A stretch of 64,000 nucleotides of DNA from CAWCTD01 sp963798455 (GTDB lineage Bacteria; Acidobacteriota; Terriglobia; Bryobacterales; Bryobacteraceae): the NCBI GenBank assembly GCA_963798455.1, contig CAWCTD010000004.1, positions 558,001-622,000 of the forward strand. The letters run 5' to 3'. Below the pieces are notes generated by a model. It was not told the origin of the DNA, made no database searches, and was given only the letters and a program-made list of their open reading frames with translations. The number at the start of each line of letters is the position of its first letter. Position 1 is the first letter of the stretch. The position numbers and the translations under genes are program-made. Of this stretch, positions 24,807 to 33,772 are shown one piece after another.

Positions 24807-25640
24807 TCACTGCGCCTGCGGCCGGATCAGGTCTTCGAAGTCGTCGATCTTGTCAGCCAGCAGGTTCAGTTTACGCGCCAGGCCTTGAATCTCGGACTCC
24901 GCCCGGCGATTGACATCGTAATCGAGTTCGCCACGCAGGCGGTCCTTTTCGTCCTGGCGGTTCTGGCTCATCATGATGACCGGCGCCTGAAGCGCGGCCA
25001 GCATGGAGAGGAACAAGTTCAAGAGAATGAAGGGATAAGGATCCCAGGACGACCGGCCCAGGGCGTTGCTCACGGCTGTGTAGATCATCAGGATAACCAG
25101 AAACGCGATGATAAAGGCCCAGGATCCGCCAACGCGGGCTACCGCGTCCGCCACGCGGTCTCCGAAGGTGGCTTCCCGTTCGATCACCTCGTTCGGGTTC
25201 CGGGTGGACCGAATGCGCACCAATTGCTGGGAGGCGTGGAACTGGCGGCCGAGCACGGCCAGCATGTCCATTCCCGCCATCGGCTTGCGTTGGAGGAGAA
25301 TGGCGATGTCCCGGCTGTCCACCTCGATGCACACCGTCTCCTCCAGAGCGGTCGCGCCTGTCTGGTGAGGCGTCCCGTCCAGCATGGAGGCGAAACCGAA
25401 AAACTCGCCGGTCGAAGGCTGGTCCACGATCACCTCCTGCTGGTCTTCGTCCACCGTGGTGATCTGGACCGCCCCTGAAACCACGACGTAGGCACGTCCT
25501 CCGGAATCTCCGCTCCTGTAAATGCGCTGGCGCGGGGCGAACCTCTTAAGTTCGACCTGCGCTCCCAAGACTGCGGTCTCTTCCTCATCCAGCAGCGCAA
25601 AAAGCGGAACGCTTTTCAGTACACCGGGGTCGCAAGCCAT
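24807..25640 (-). CDS. cNMP-binding domain fused to a DUF1003 membrane domain
   Basis: A 277-residue two-domain protein. Residues 1-135 form a cyclic-nucleotide-binding beta roll (APRQRIYRSGDSGGRAYVVV, then STGEFFGFASMLDG). Residues 150-277 are DUF1003, with the two helices SWAFIIAFLVILMIYTAV and PFILLNLFLSMLAALQAPVI and the MMSQNRQDEKDRLRGELDY motif. The phosphate-binding Arg of the cassette is not obvious (the site reads TPHQTGATA), so ligand binding may be altered. Function of DUF1003 is unknown; the fusion suggests a ligand-gated membrane process. Confidence 0.85.
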   Translation of the reverse strand: MACDPGVLKSVPLFALLDEEETAVLGAQVELKRFAPRQRIYRSGDSGGRAYVVVSGAVQITTVDEDQQEVIVDQPSTGEFFGFASMLDGTPHQTGATALEETVCIEVDSRDIAILLQRKPMAGMDMLAVLGRQFHASQQLVRIRSTRNPNEVIEREATFGDRVADAVARVGGSWAFIIAFLVILMIYTAVSNALGRSSWDPYPFILLNLFLSMLAALQAPVIMMSQNRQDEKDRLRGELDYDVNRRAESEIQGLARKLNLLADKIDDFEDLIRPQAQ

Positions 25641-25738
25641 TGTGTCACCTCACCTGGGAGAAGTGGATCTTGTCCGATCCGAATCTCAGGATTTCACAAG
25701 TGCGGCGGAGGCGACAACCAGGCGGCCGGCGAGCAGGC

Positions 25739-26563
25739 TCAGGACGAATGTTTCCGTAGGGCGCGCCAGGTCTCCCGTTCCAAGAAGCTGCCCTTGACGT
25801 TGCTCTCCATTTCCTGGAAGAGCGGCCAGGGCGCGGTGAATGACAGCACGTGCTCACCCAGAGTCGCGCGAACGTTCTTGCGGGCGGAGATGTCGGTCAG
25901 GCCGATCAAGCCGCGCGGCCGCTGGCGCTCCAGTTCGCGATAGGCGTAGATCCCCATCACCTGGCATCCCGCGGCCCACGGGACGATCACGTTCTCGGCA
26001 TCAGGACGGGCATAATTGGCCAGGATGACCAGCGCCGACAGACGGTCCGGATCCACGAAAAAGGTGACGCTCTTGACGTCTTCGTGCTCGGGATCGGTCT
26101 GCTCCAGCGGTTTGACGACGACGAAGCCGGCCGGGATGTCGCGCATGGGCAGGCTCTCGACGAACCGGAGCGTCGTCTCCGGGTCTTTGACGTAGCGCTC
26201 TCCGCGAAGGAAATCGTCCGACATGCGGCGCCCACCTGAGCCTTCCATTTGTTCTCCGATGGCACCTCCCTGTTCCGACTCCTCGTTACCGCTCGACAGG
26301 AACCGGCAGAAACACTCCAGCCCCCCGGGGAAATCCTCATACTGGTTGCCGAACCCCAAGCCGACTCCTCCGCCCCAGCAGCCGAAGGTCTGACGGTCGA
26401 AGGCGCCGGCGCGCCCGCGGGCCGCGGCGGTTGCGAACAGGTTGACCACGCAACCCCAGCGCCCCGGCTTGAACTGCGTCGCCCCCGCCGGCGCCCGGTC
26501 CGCCCACACTAACGCCACCGGTTGGGTTTCCAGTTCGATCGCCGTGGCCGTAAGGCTTCTCAT
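25739..26563 (-). CDS. DUF169 family protein
   Basis: A 274-residue protein. The features that suggest DUF169 (COG2043) are the early QPVALVWADRAP segment, the Cys-containing RWGCVVNLFATAA, a glycine-rich CWGGGVGLGFGN, and late RLSALVILANYARPDAENVI and WAAGCQVMGIYAYRE motifs. Several conserved Cys suggest metal or Fe-S binding, but no function is established. It begins six bases after the aldo/keto reductase stop on the same strand, so the two are probably cotranscribed. Confidence 0.75.
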   Translation of the reverse strand: MRSLTATAIELETQPVALVWADRAPAGATQFKPGRWGCVVNLFATAAARGRAGAFDRQTFGCWGGGVGLGFGNQYEDFPGGLECFCRFLSSGNEESEQGGAIGEQMEGSGGRRMSDDFLRGERYVKDPETTLRFVESLPMRDIPAGFVVVKPLEQTDPEHEDVKSVTFFVDPDRLSALVILANYARPDAENVIVPWAAGCQVMGIYAYRELERQRPRGLIGLTDISARKNVRATLGEHVLSFTAPWPLFQEMESNVKGSFLERETWRALRKHSS

Positions 26564-26569
26564 GATTGC

Positions 26570-27553
26570 TCAGCCGGCGACGAATCGCATGGCCATGGCA
26601 GGGTAGCGCGCACCCGCCGTCGCACCCCGGGGGAAAGCCTCCGCCAAGCGACCCAGTTCCTCATCGGTCAAACGAACCTGGAGCGCCCCGAGATTCTCTT
26701 CCAGGTAGCGAACGTGCTTCGTTCCCGGTATGGGAACGATGTCCTCGCCCTGGGCCAGTACCCAGGCCAGCGCAAGCTGCGCCGGGGTGCAGCCTTTTTG
26801 TCGGGCGATCCCCTCGACCGCCTCGGCGCGTCGCCGGTTGCGCTGGAAGTTTTCGCCCTCGAAACGCGGATGGTGTCGGCGGAAGTCATCTTGGGACAGA
26901 TCCTCGGTACTTTGGAAGCGCCCCGTGAGGAAGCCGCGCCCCAGCGGGCTGTAAGCGACGAAGCCCACGTTCAGTTTGCGGCAGGCGTCCAGGATCTCGC
27001 CTTCGGGGTCACGGGTCCACAGAGAGTACTCGGTCTGCAAGGCGGCGATGGGGTGTACGGCACAGGCCCGGCGCAGCGTGGCCGGCGCGGCCTCAGACAG
27101 CCCCAGATGGCGGACCTTGCCCGCCCGCACCAGCTCCGCCATGGCGCCCACGGTGTCCTCGATGGGCGTCGCCGGGTCAACGCGGTGCTGATAATAGAGG
27201 TCGATAACCTCCACCCCCAGGCGCTTGAGGCTTGCCTCGCAGGCCTGGCTTACATACCCGGGCCGCCCGTTGACGCCCAGAAACTCGCCCTTGGGCCCCC
27301 GTACATTGCCGAACTTCGTGGCCAGGACCACTTTATCGCGGCGTCCACGCAGGGCCCGGCCGACCAATTCTTCGTTGCGGCCGATCCCGTACATGTCGGC
27401 GGTGTCCAGGAAGTTGACGCCGAGGTCAACCGCCCGATGGATGGTGGCGACAGACTCGGCCTCGTCGCCGGGGCCGTAGAACTCCGACATGCCCATGCAG
27501 CCCAGGCCGAGGGCCGACACGATCAGCTCATTGCCGAGCTTGCGCCTTTGCAT
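26570..27553 (-). CDS. Aldo/keto reductase
   Basis: A 327-residue NADP-dependent TIM-barrel oxidoreductase of the YajO/AKR13-like group. The catalytic tetrad is visible: Asp in FLDTADMYG with the Tyr a few residues on, Lys in VLATKFG, and His in LYYQHRVD. The cofactor region IPGTKHVRYLEENLGAL is also present. Natural substrate unknown. Followed by a DUF169 gene in the same operon and divergent from a membrane methyltransferase. Confidence 0.92.
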   Translation of the reverse strand: MQRRKLGNELIVSALGLGCMGMSEFYGPGDEAESVATIHRAVDLGVNFLDTADMYGIGRNEELVGRALRGRRDKVVLATKFGNVRGPKGEFLGVNGRPGYVSQACEASLKRLGVEVIDLYYQHRVDPATPIEDTVGAMAELVRAGKVRHLGLSEAAPATLRRACAVHPIAALQTEYSLWTRDPEGEILDACRKLNVGFVAYSPLGRGFLTGRFQSTEDLSQDDFRRHHPRFEGENFQRNRRRAEAVEGIARQKGCTPAQLALAWVLAQGEDIVPIPGTKHVRYLEENLGALQVRLTDEELGRLAEAFPRGATAGARYPAMAMRFVAG

Positions 27554-27615
27554 TTCTACTCTTATTGTACGTGTCGTTGGGACCGGCGCCGGGAGGCGAG
27601 CGCGACAATGAGGAT

Positions 27616-28293
27616 ATGACCGACCTGGGGAAGAAGACCGTTGGCGGGTTCGTCAAGCTTTTGATTATTCTTGGTGGTCTCCTTTTCCTGCCGGCTTGGT
27701 CCCCGCGGTTTTGGCAGGCTTGGGTGTACCTCGCCGCCTATTTTGCTGCTTCGTTGGCCATCACTTTGCTCCTGTGGAAGAACGACCGAAGGCTGCTCGA
27801 GCGGCGCCTAAGGGCCGGCCCCGGCGCGGAGAAGGAACGGTTCCAAAAATGGCTTCAAGCGGTCGCCAGCCTGCTCTTCGGCGGCATGTTCTTGGTATCG
27901 GGGTTCGATCGGCGGCTTCACTGGTCGAGCGTCCCCTTCTGGCTGGTCGCGTCAGGCGACTTGGCCGTTCTCCTGGCATTCTTCCTCGTTTTCTGTGTCC
28001 TCCGCGAGAACAGCTTCGCGTCAGGAATCATCGAGGTGGACCCCGAGCAGACCGTAATCACCACCGGGCCGTACGAAGTGGTCCGGCACCCGATGTACGC
28101 AGGAGGAGCGCTGCTCTTTCTCGCCACTCCCTTTGCCTTGGGGTCCTACTGGGCACTGCTCTGCGTAATCCCCATGCTCGGGGTGCTTGTGGCAAGACTT
28201 CTCGACGAGGAGCGCTACCTCTGCGATAATCTCGCTGGCTACTCCGCCTACCGCGCGAAGGTGCGCTACCGGTTATTTCCCGGAGTCTGGTAG
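27616..28293 (+). CDS. PEMT/isoprenylcysteine methyltransferase-like membrane protein
   Basis: A 225-residue integral membrane protein with about five hydrophobic segments. The C-terminal part carries the family motif TTGPYEVVRHPMYAGG (SAM-binding) and the downstream LDEERYLCDNLAGYSAYRAKV with the Glu-Glu pair, as in ICMT/PEMT-like methyltransferases. The lipid or protein substrate is unknown. The ATG at 27616 fits the hydrophobic start; an in-frame upstream start would overlap the divergent reductase promoter. Confidence 0.85.
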   Translation: MTDLGKKTVGGFVKLLIILGGLLFLPAWSPRFWQAWVYLAAYFAASLAITLLLWKNDRRLLERRLRAGPGAEKERFQKWLQAVASLLFGGMFLVSGFDRRLHWSSVPFWLVASGDLAVLLAFFLVFCVLRENSFASGIIEVDPEQTVITTGPYEVVRHPMYAGGALLFLATPFALGSYWALLCVIPMLGVLVARLLDEERYLCDNLAGYSAYRAKVRYRLFPGVW

Positions 28294-28518
28294 ACGTGTT
28301 TTGAGGTTTCGCCGAAAAAGCCGGCCCAGCGAGTCCGCACGCCGGTGGGGCGCGCGGCGATCCGGCAACCTCGGCGCTGCTGGACAACAGCAGTTTTTCG
28401 GATAAGATCATGGAGATAATGACCTACGGTCCGGTGTTCACCTTCCGGTTGACGTTGACGGATCTCTGCTGAACGCGACGGACCCCTTGGACAACGACTC
28501 AGGGTAGAGTAACAGGAG

Positions 28519-29442
28519 ATGGTCACCATACTTGGAGCAGGTGGCGCAATCGGCAATGAACTTGCCAAAGAGCTCACTGCCCGAAATGAGCGCATCCGGT
28601 TGGTCAGCCGCAATCCCAAGGCGGGTACTGGCGCGGTTGAGACAGTGGCCGCCGATCTCTCGCAACTCGATGACACTGTCAAGGCGGTTTCAGGTTCTAA
28701 GGTTGCGTTTCTGCTTGTCGGTCTGAAGTATGACCTAAAGTCGTGGCGGGAACTTTGGCCTCGGATCATGCGCAACGCAATCCAGGCCGCCAAACGTGCC
28801 AACGCCAGATTGGTTTTCTTCGACAACGTGTACATGTACGGGAAAGTGATCGGCGCCATGACGGAAGAAACGCCTTTCCGCCCCTGCAGCAGGAAGGGTG
28901 AGATCCGTGCGGAGATCGCGACGACGCTCTTGAAGGAAATCAAGGCGGGAAACCTTACCGCGCTGATAGCGCGGTCCGCCGACTTCTACGGTCCCGGCGC
29001 CCGAACTGGGGTCCCCAATATTCTGGTCTTCGACAAGTTGTCCAAGGGCCAGAAACCGGCCTGGCTCGCGAACGATTCAGTGAAGCACTCGTTCACCTTC
29101 ACGCCCGATGCAGCGCGCAGCTTGGCTCAGCTCGTGGATTCCGAGAGCTCATGGAATCAAACCTGGCACGTCCCCACGTCGCCCGATCCCCCGACCGGAA
29201 AGGAGTTCATCGCGCTCGCCGCGAAGGAGTTCGGGATGACACCGAAGCACCGCGTTCTCACCCGGCCGATGCTCAAGGTGGCGGGATGGTTCGATACGAC
29301 CGTGCGGGAATCGTACGAGATGCTCTACCAGAGCGAACTTGACTACGTATTCGATTCCTCGAAATTTGCCAGAGCGTTCCATTGTCAGCCGACTTCGTAC
29401 GCCGAGGGTATCCGCAAGACCGCCGAAGCCGCCCGGCAATAG
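28519..29442 (+). CDS. NAD(P)-binding epimerase/dehydratase-type protein
   Basis: A 307-residue extended-SDR-like protein. The dinucleotide-binding motif is ILGAGGAIGNELAKEL at the very N terminus, followed by RLVSRNP, and a YMYGK segment where the catalytic Tyr-x3-Lys would lie, though the exact YxxxK spacing is not clear. A later IARSADFYGPGART motif is typical of epimerases acting on nucleotide sugars or related. AGGAG lies directly before the ATG with almost no spacer, so translation initiation may be weak. Substrate unknown. Confidence 0.8.
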   Translation: MVTILGAGGAIGNELAKELTARNERIRLVSRNPKAGTGAVETVAADLSQLDDTVKAVSGSKVAFLLVGLKYDLKSWRELWPRIMRNAIQAAKRANARLVFFDNVYMYGKVIGAMTEETPFRPCSRKGEIRAEIATTLLKEIKAGNLTALIARSADFYGPGARTGVPNILVFDKLSKGQKPAWLANDSVKHSFTFTPDAARSLAQLVDSESSWNQTWHVPTSPDPPTGKEFIALAAKEFGMTPKHRVLTRPMLKVAGWFDTTVRESYEMLYQSELDYVFDSSKFARAFHCQPTSYAEGIRKTAEAARQ

Positions 29443-29792
29443 GCTGCTGCCCCTTCCAACGCAGTGGTTAGCTCTGGGATCACCGTCGTATGACGGCCCA
29501 GCACGTTCAGCCTCCGCAATGGCGACGGCGCCCCCCTACGTCAAAGAGGGGAAGGTGCGTCTGCTGTTTCCCTCAGAATCAATGACGGAGATAGAGCTGA
29601 GCCAGATCAAGTGTTTGGATACTACGATTTGGACGATACGGTGTCCCTCGTTCGACATCAGCCGTAGGTACTGGCAGAAGCATGACGCCAGCCCCACTAC
29701 GCTCATAAGTGTCGATGGTTGCTTACTTATAGTACCAGAGTAATAACTTACTGTCGACTAATAATTGGTGTGACTTTAGCGTCCGAAAAGTC
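29443..29792. other. Intergenic stretch, A+T-richer than surroundings, no gene seen
   Basis: No reading frame here has a recognisable motif. Base composition becomes A+T-rich toward 29700-29790 (for example TTATAGTACCAGAGTAATAAC), as expected upstream of a strong promoter, which follows at 29793. Confidence 0.5.
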
Positions 29793-29821
29793 TTGACTTT
29801 ATCACCAAACCAGCGTATAAG
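29793..29821 (+). promoter_or_regulatory. Strong sigma-70-type promoter
   Basis: TTGACT (29793-29798), a 17-base spacer and TATAAG (29816-29821) form a near-consensus housekeeping promoter. It lies about 90 bases upstream of the ATG at 29909 on the same strand. Confidence 0.75.
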
Positions 29822-29908
29822 AGTGGAGAGCGACGGTTCCCGCTTCCATACTCCGAGTGTCTTACTGGAAAACCAGTATCGGGCGCCATCGCTTAGAAGG
29901 AGAACAAC

Positions 29909-30529
29909 ATGAGTGTAGCTACGGTGAATCTCTGGGTGCCGGACGCCTTCAAGGCCAACTGCGCTATTGACAACACGTTCACCTTCGTCGCCACGGTGCA
30001 GCACTGCGACGGCACGGTCCTGGAGTGGAAAGGTGGGCGTTATCAAACCAAGGACGAGAAATGGCACCAGATCGTGGGCGACCCAGCCGGTTTGAAGCCC
30101 GGGGCGGCGGGTTTTTACGACGGGGTGCCTGGCACGGGCGATCCCGGCCACGTGAAATTCGAAGTGCCCCCGGGCTGCTACATAATGTCCGCCTCGGTCC
30201 ACGTGTGGGTTCAGGTGGGGCCGGGACCGGGTCAGAAATTGCTGCTGGGCAATCTCGCCACTCACAAGACCCTGGTGCGCGCTTGCTGCGACGAGCAGGT
30301 CTGCGTGATGCCGTACCAGCCTTCGGGCTGGCATTGTGGCATTATCCAGGTGCTTGAAACGCTGCTGCCGATGATGGAGGCCAAAAAGCTCATCACGCGG
30401 GAGGAGCGCGCCAACGCCGAGAAAGTGCTGCGGCCGATCCTGGAGAAACTGGCGCCTTCGCCGGCCGACCAGCACGAACTGGAGATCGCGCGCATGATCG
30501 TGAAACGCCTCTCACACGAGAGACAGTAG
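29909..30529 (+). CDS. Unknown 206-residue cytoplasmic protein, probably strongly expressed
   Basis: I do not recognise a family. The ATG is preceded by an excellent ribosome site (AGAAGGAGAACAAC) and a near-consensus promoter. There is no signal peptide. The first 125 residues are beta-rich (VNLWVPDAFKANCAI, NTFTFVATVQHCDGTVLEW, HVKFEVPPGCYIMSASVHVW), like a carbohydrate-binding or transthyretin-like sandwich, with Cys at several positions including a CCDEQVC cluster near 127-133. Residues 140-206 are helical and charged (EARANAEKVLRPILEKL-like). The gene stands alone between convergently and divergently placed neighbours. Confidence 0.75.
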   Translation: MSVATVNLWVPDAFKANCAIDNTFTFVATVQHCDGTVLEWKGGRYQTKDEKWHQIVGDPAGLKPGAAGFYDGVPGTGDPGHVKFEVPPGCYIMSASVHVWVQVGPGPGQKLLLGNLATHKTLVRACCDEQVCVMPYQPSGWHCGIIQVLETLLPMMEAKKLITREERANAEKVLRPILEKLAPSPADQHELEIARMIVKRLSHERQ

Positions 30530-30570
30530 TCGCCCGAGGGAAGTGCCGGCGCAGTGCGGGCGAGCCGCCA

Positions 30571-31698
30571 CTACCGCAGTTCAAACCGCCCGTCCGCCCG
30601 AAGGTAGTACGTTCGGCCGCGCCATTGGATGGTGTTGCCGAAGAAGCCGGCGAGCCAGAAGGCGAACGAGACCAGATCCTGCACGGGGACCAGCCACCAG
30701 CGCCGCGCGGTCAGCGAATCGTGCAGCACCCAGCCTGCCACGGCCCAGGCGGCCAGCGCCCTGAAGAGCGCGGTCACCAGCAGGGCCGGCCACCACGACG
30801 GGGCGGCTGCGACTAGCAGTAAGGCGATCGGGAGCGGGTTTGTGAAGACCTGCCCGAGGTACCCGCTGGGACGCGATCTCCGGGTACTCCGCATCCACCG
30901 CAGCCGGTGCCGCGCGTTCGCCCGGAAACCCTGGCTGCCGATGTGGTGCTCGATGACGTAGGAGGAGAGGATCACGCGCCATCCGGATTCGGCGACGAAC
31001 TTGCCCAGAACGAAGTCTTCCGCCAGAAAGTCCTTCACGCGGTCGAGGCCGCCAATGGAGAGCAGGGCCGCGCGGCGGACCACAATGGTCGGACCGACGG
31101 CGAACTTCATGCCCTCGATGATCCGTGCCACCAGGATCCCGGCGAGGAACTCAGTGTTCATGCCAATGGCTTCGAGCGCCGACCAGAAACTGCGGCCGGG
31201 CACGGCCCTATAAGGACAGGTCGCGAGTCCCAGCCGCTCGTCCTGAAACTCCGAGGCGACAACACGGAGCATGTCCGGCGTCGCGCGGATATCACTGTCG
31301 CTCATCACCAGCAGGTCGTGCCGCGCCGCGGCCACCATGCGGGCAAGACTGAATACCTTGGCGTTGGGATACGGCGGCTCGCCGGTCACGATCAGCCTGA
31401 CGGGAACACGAGGGTACTCGCTGCGGAGCTTCTCCACCACGCCCATCGCGGGATCGGAAGGCTCGCGCACCGCGAACAACAACTCGAAATCCGGGTAGTC
31501 TTGCTCAAAGAAGCTGCGCAGGTTCTGATCGAGGCCTTCGTCCGCGCCGGCGAGCGGCTTCAGAACGCTGACGGGAGTGGTGGCGCGCAGCTCCGCACGC
31601 GGCGCCGCCAGATAATGATGCGCGGCGTAGGCCGCGAGGATGCAAAAAACCAGCGCCCCCGCCAGGATCGCGAGCAGCAGTACCGGTATGAGGGCCAT
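30571..31698 (-). CDS. hpnI: HpnI-like glycosyltransferase (GT21, ceramide glucosyltransferase type)
   Basis: A 375-residue membrane glycosyltransferase. An N-terminal helix (5-28) precedes the GT-A domain with VSVLKPLAGADEGLDQNL (D1 region), MSDSDIRATPD at 132-142 (D2), Asp228 in LAEDFVLG (D3) and RHRLRW at 263-268 (the (R/Q)xxRW motif). Three or four C-terminal helices follow. GT21 bacterial homologues include HpnI, which adds N-acetylglucosamine to bacteriohopanetetrol; ceramide-type glucosyl transfer is the alternative. It begins six bases after the thrS stop on the same strand. No other hopanoid genes are in the window. Confidence 0.8.
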   Translation of the reverse strand: MALIPVLLLAILAGALVFCILAAYAAHHYLAAPRAELRATTPVSVLKPLAGADEGLDQNLRSFFEQDYPDFELLFAVREPSDPAMGVVEKLRSEYPRVPVRLIVTGEPPYPNAKVFSLARMVAAARHDLLVMSDSDIRATPDMLRVVASEFQDERLGLATCPYRAVPGRSFWSALEAIGMNTEFLAGILVARIIEGMKFAVGPTIVVRRAALLSIGGLDRVKDFLAEDFVLGKFVAESGWRVILSSYVIEHHIGSQGFRANARHRLRWMRSTRRSRPSGYLGQVFTNPLPIALLLVAAAPSWWPALLVTALFRALAAWAVAGWVLHDSLTARRWWLVPVQDLVSFAFWLAGFFGNTIQWRGRTYYLRADGRFELR

Positions 31699-31704
31699 CC
31701 GAGC

Positions 31705-33645
31705 CTACTCGGTGGGCGCTTTGGAGTCGATGAGTTTTCGGATCTCGGCCACGAAATCCTCGACGGGCTTGGCGCCCAAGTCCCCGTGCTTCCGGTTGCG
31801 GACCGCCACCGCGCCGCTCTGCATCTCGCGGTCGCCGACCACCAGCATGTAGGGGACCTTCTGCAACTGGGCTTCGCGGATCTTCAAGTTGACCTTCTCG
31901 CTGCGGTCGTCCAGCGCCACCCGGACGCCGGCTTGCTTGAGCCGCTCGACGACCTGCCGGCTATACTCCACGTTCCGGTCCGTGATCGGCAGGACGATGG
32001 CCTGCACGGGCGCCAGCCACACCGGAAACGCGCCGGCATAGTGCTCCAGCAGGATTCCGAAAAAGCGCTCGACGGAGCCGTACAAGGCCCGGTGGACCAT
32101 GAGCGGCTGGTGCGCCTTGCCATCTTCGGCGATGTACTCCAGTTTGAACCGCTTGGGAAGGTTGAAATCGAACTGCACGGTCGACAACTGCCAGCGGCGG
32201 CCGATGGCGTCCACCAGCTTGACGTCGATCTTCGGTCCGTAGAAGGCGGCTTCGTCCGGCATGAGCTTCACTTTCAACTTCAGCCGCTCCGCCGCGCGGT
32301 GGAGAGCGTTCTCGGCGAGCTGCCATTGATCGGAGGTCCCGTCGTACTTGCCAGCCTTGCCGTTGTCCCACGTCGAGAGTTCGGCATCGTATTCGTGGAA
32401 GCCGTAGGTCTCCAGAACGTCGGTGGCAAAGCCCAGGCAGTTGACGATCTCATCCTCGATCTGCTCCGGCGTGCAGAAGATATGCGCGTCATCCTGGGTG
32501 AAGCCGCGCACGCGCATAAGCCCGTGCATGACGCCCGAACGCTCGTAGCGGTAGACGGTGCCCAGTTCCGCCAGCCGCACGGGCAGGTCGCGGTAGCTGC
32601 GGAGCTTGTCCTGGTAGATGAGGATGTGGAAGGGGCAGTTCATCGGCTTGAGCTGGTACTCGGCATCGTCCAGCTCCATCCGTTTGAACATGTTCTCACC
32701 ATAAAAGCTGTAGTGGCCGGAGGTCTTCCACAGGTCCGCCCGCGCCACGTGCGGCGTATACACCAGCGAGTAGCCCCGCTCCAGGCACTGTTCCCGCATC
32801 CAATCCTCGAGCAGCTTGCGGACCGCGCCGCCCTTGGGGTGGAAAAAGATCAGGCCCGGGCCGGCGAGGTCCTGGATGCTGAACAGGTCCAGTTCCTTGC
32901 CGAGTTTGCGGTGGTCCCTCTTCTTTGCCTCTTCCAGTTGGCGCAAGTAGGCTTCCAGGTCCTTCTTGCTGAAGAAGGCCGTGCCGTAGATGCGCTGCAT
33001 CTGGGCGTTCTTCTCGTCGCCGCGCCAGTAGGCCCCGGCAATGGAGAGGACCTTGAACGCCTTGAGGTAGGAGGTGGAAGGAACATGCGGGCCGCGGCAA
33101 AAGTCGATGAAGCGAGGTCCCAGGGCGTACTCGGAAAACACATCGCCGGCGCGTTCTTCGATGAGCTCGCACTTCATGTCCTCGCCCATGGCGGCGTACT
33201 TCTTCAGCCCCTCCGCCTTGGGCGTGAGCTTGCGCTCATAGGGGAGATTCCTGCCCTGCAACTCCCACATCTTGGCCTCGATCTTTTCGAGGTCTTCTGG
33301 GGTGAAGGGCGTCTCCCGCTGAAAGTCGTAATAGAAGCCCGTGTCGGTGGCCGGCCCGATGCCCAGCTTGGTCTCGGGGTACAGCTCAAGCACCGCCGCC
33401 GCCAGAAGGTGCGCCGCCGAGTGGCGGTAGACATCCAGCGTCTGCGGATCCTTGGAGGTCAGGATCTGAAGCGTGGCGTCGGATTCCAGCGGCCGCGTGA
33501 GATCATACAGATCGCCGTTCACCTTGGCGACGATGGCTTCCTCTGCCAGCCTTTTGCCGATCGATTCGGCGATGTCCAGAGGTCTCGCCCCGGCCGGCGC
33601 CGACCGTTGGCTTCCGTCCGGCAGAGTGATGGTAATGCCGTTCAT
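31705..33645 (-). CDS. thrS: Threonyl-tRNA synthetase
   Basis: A 646-residue class II synthetase. Order: TGS domain (MNGITITLPDGSQRSAPAGA), N2 editing domain with the HSAAHLLAAAV motif and a late CRGPHVPST zinc-like motif, catalytic core with motif 1-3 elements (FKRMELDDAEYQLKPMNCPF and YERSGVMHGLMRVRGFTQDD), and the C-terminal anticodon domain ending LAPVQAIVLPITDRN onwards. The start at 33645 is chosen because the TGS domain begins there; the frame extends 23 codons upstream without homology. Full length and intact. Confidence 0.97.
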   Translation of the reverse strand: MNGITITLPDGSQRSAPAGARPLDIAESIGKRLAEEAIVAKVNGDLYDLTRPLESDATLQILTSKDPQTLDVYRHSAAHLLAAAVLELYPETKLGIGPATDTGFYYDFQRETPFTPEDLEKIEAKMWELQGRNLPYERKLTPKAEGLKKYAAMGEDMKCELIEERAGDVFSEYALGPRFIDFCRGPHVPSTSYLKAFKVLSIAGAYWRGDEKNAQMQRIYGTAFFSKKDLEAYLRQLEEAKKRDHRKLGKELDLFSIQDLAGPGLIFFHPKGGAVRKLLEDWMREQCLERGYSLVYTPHVARADLWKTSGHYSFYGENMFKRMELDDAEYQLKPMNCPFHILIYQDKLRSYRDLPVRLAELGTVYRYERSGVMHGLMRVRGFTQDDAHIFCTPEQIEDEIVNCLGFATDVLETYGFHEYDAELSTWDNGKAGKYDGTSDQWQLAENALHRAAERLKLKVKLMPDEAAFYGPKIDVKLVDAIGRRWQLSTVQFDFNLPKRFKLEYIAEDGKAHQPLMVHRALYGSVERFFGILLEHYAGAFPVWLAPVQAIVLPITDRNVEYSRQVVERLKQAGVRVALDDRSEKVNLKIREAQLQKVPYMLVVGDREMQSGAVAVRNRKHGDLGAKPVEDFVAEIRKLIDSKAPTE

Positions 33646-33772
33646 ATCGTTAGAGATTCCAGCGTAACACGGGCAAGCTGGTGGGGCAGGCCATCGCCCT
33701 TTGCGGCCTGCCAAGGCGGACGACAGAATGCGATCGTCCGCCCCACTTTCGTGTCATGCTAGAATCTGTCCC

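Noticed and set aside
30907..33762. 951-codon plus-strand open frame
   Set aside because: It lies antisense to hpnI and thrS, whose motifs are complete; long antisense frames are expected in G+C-rich DNA.
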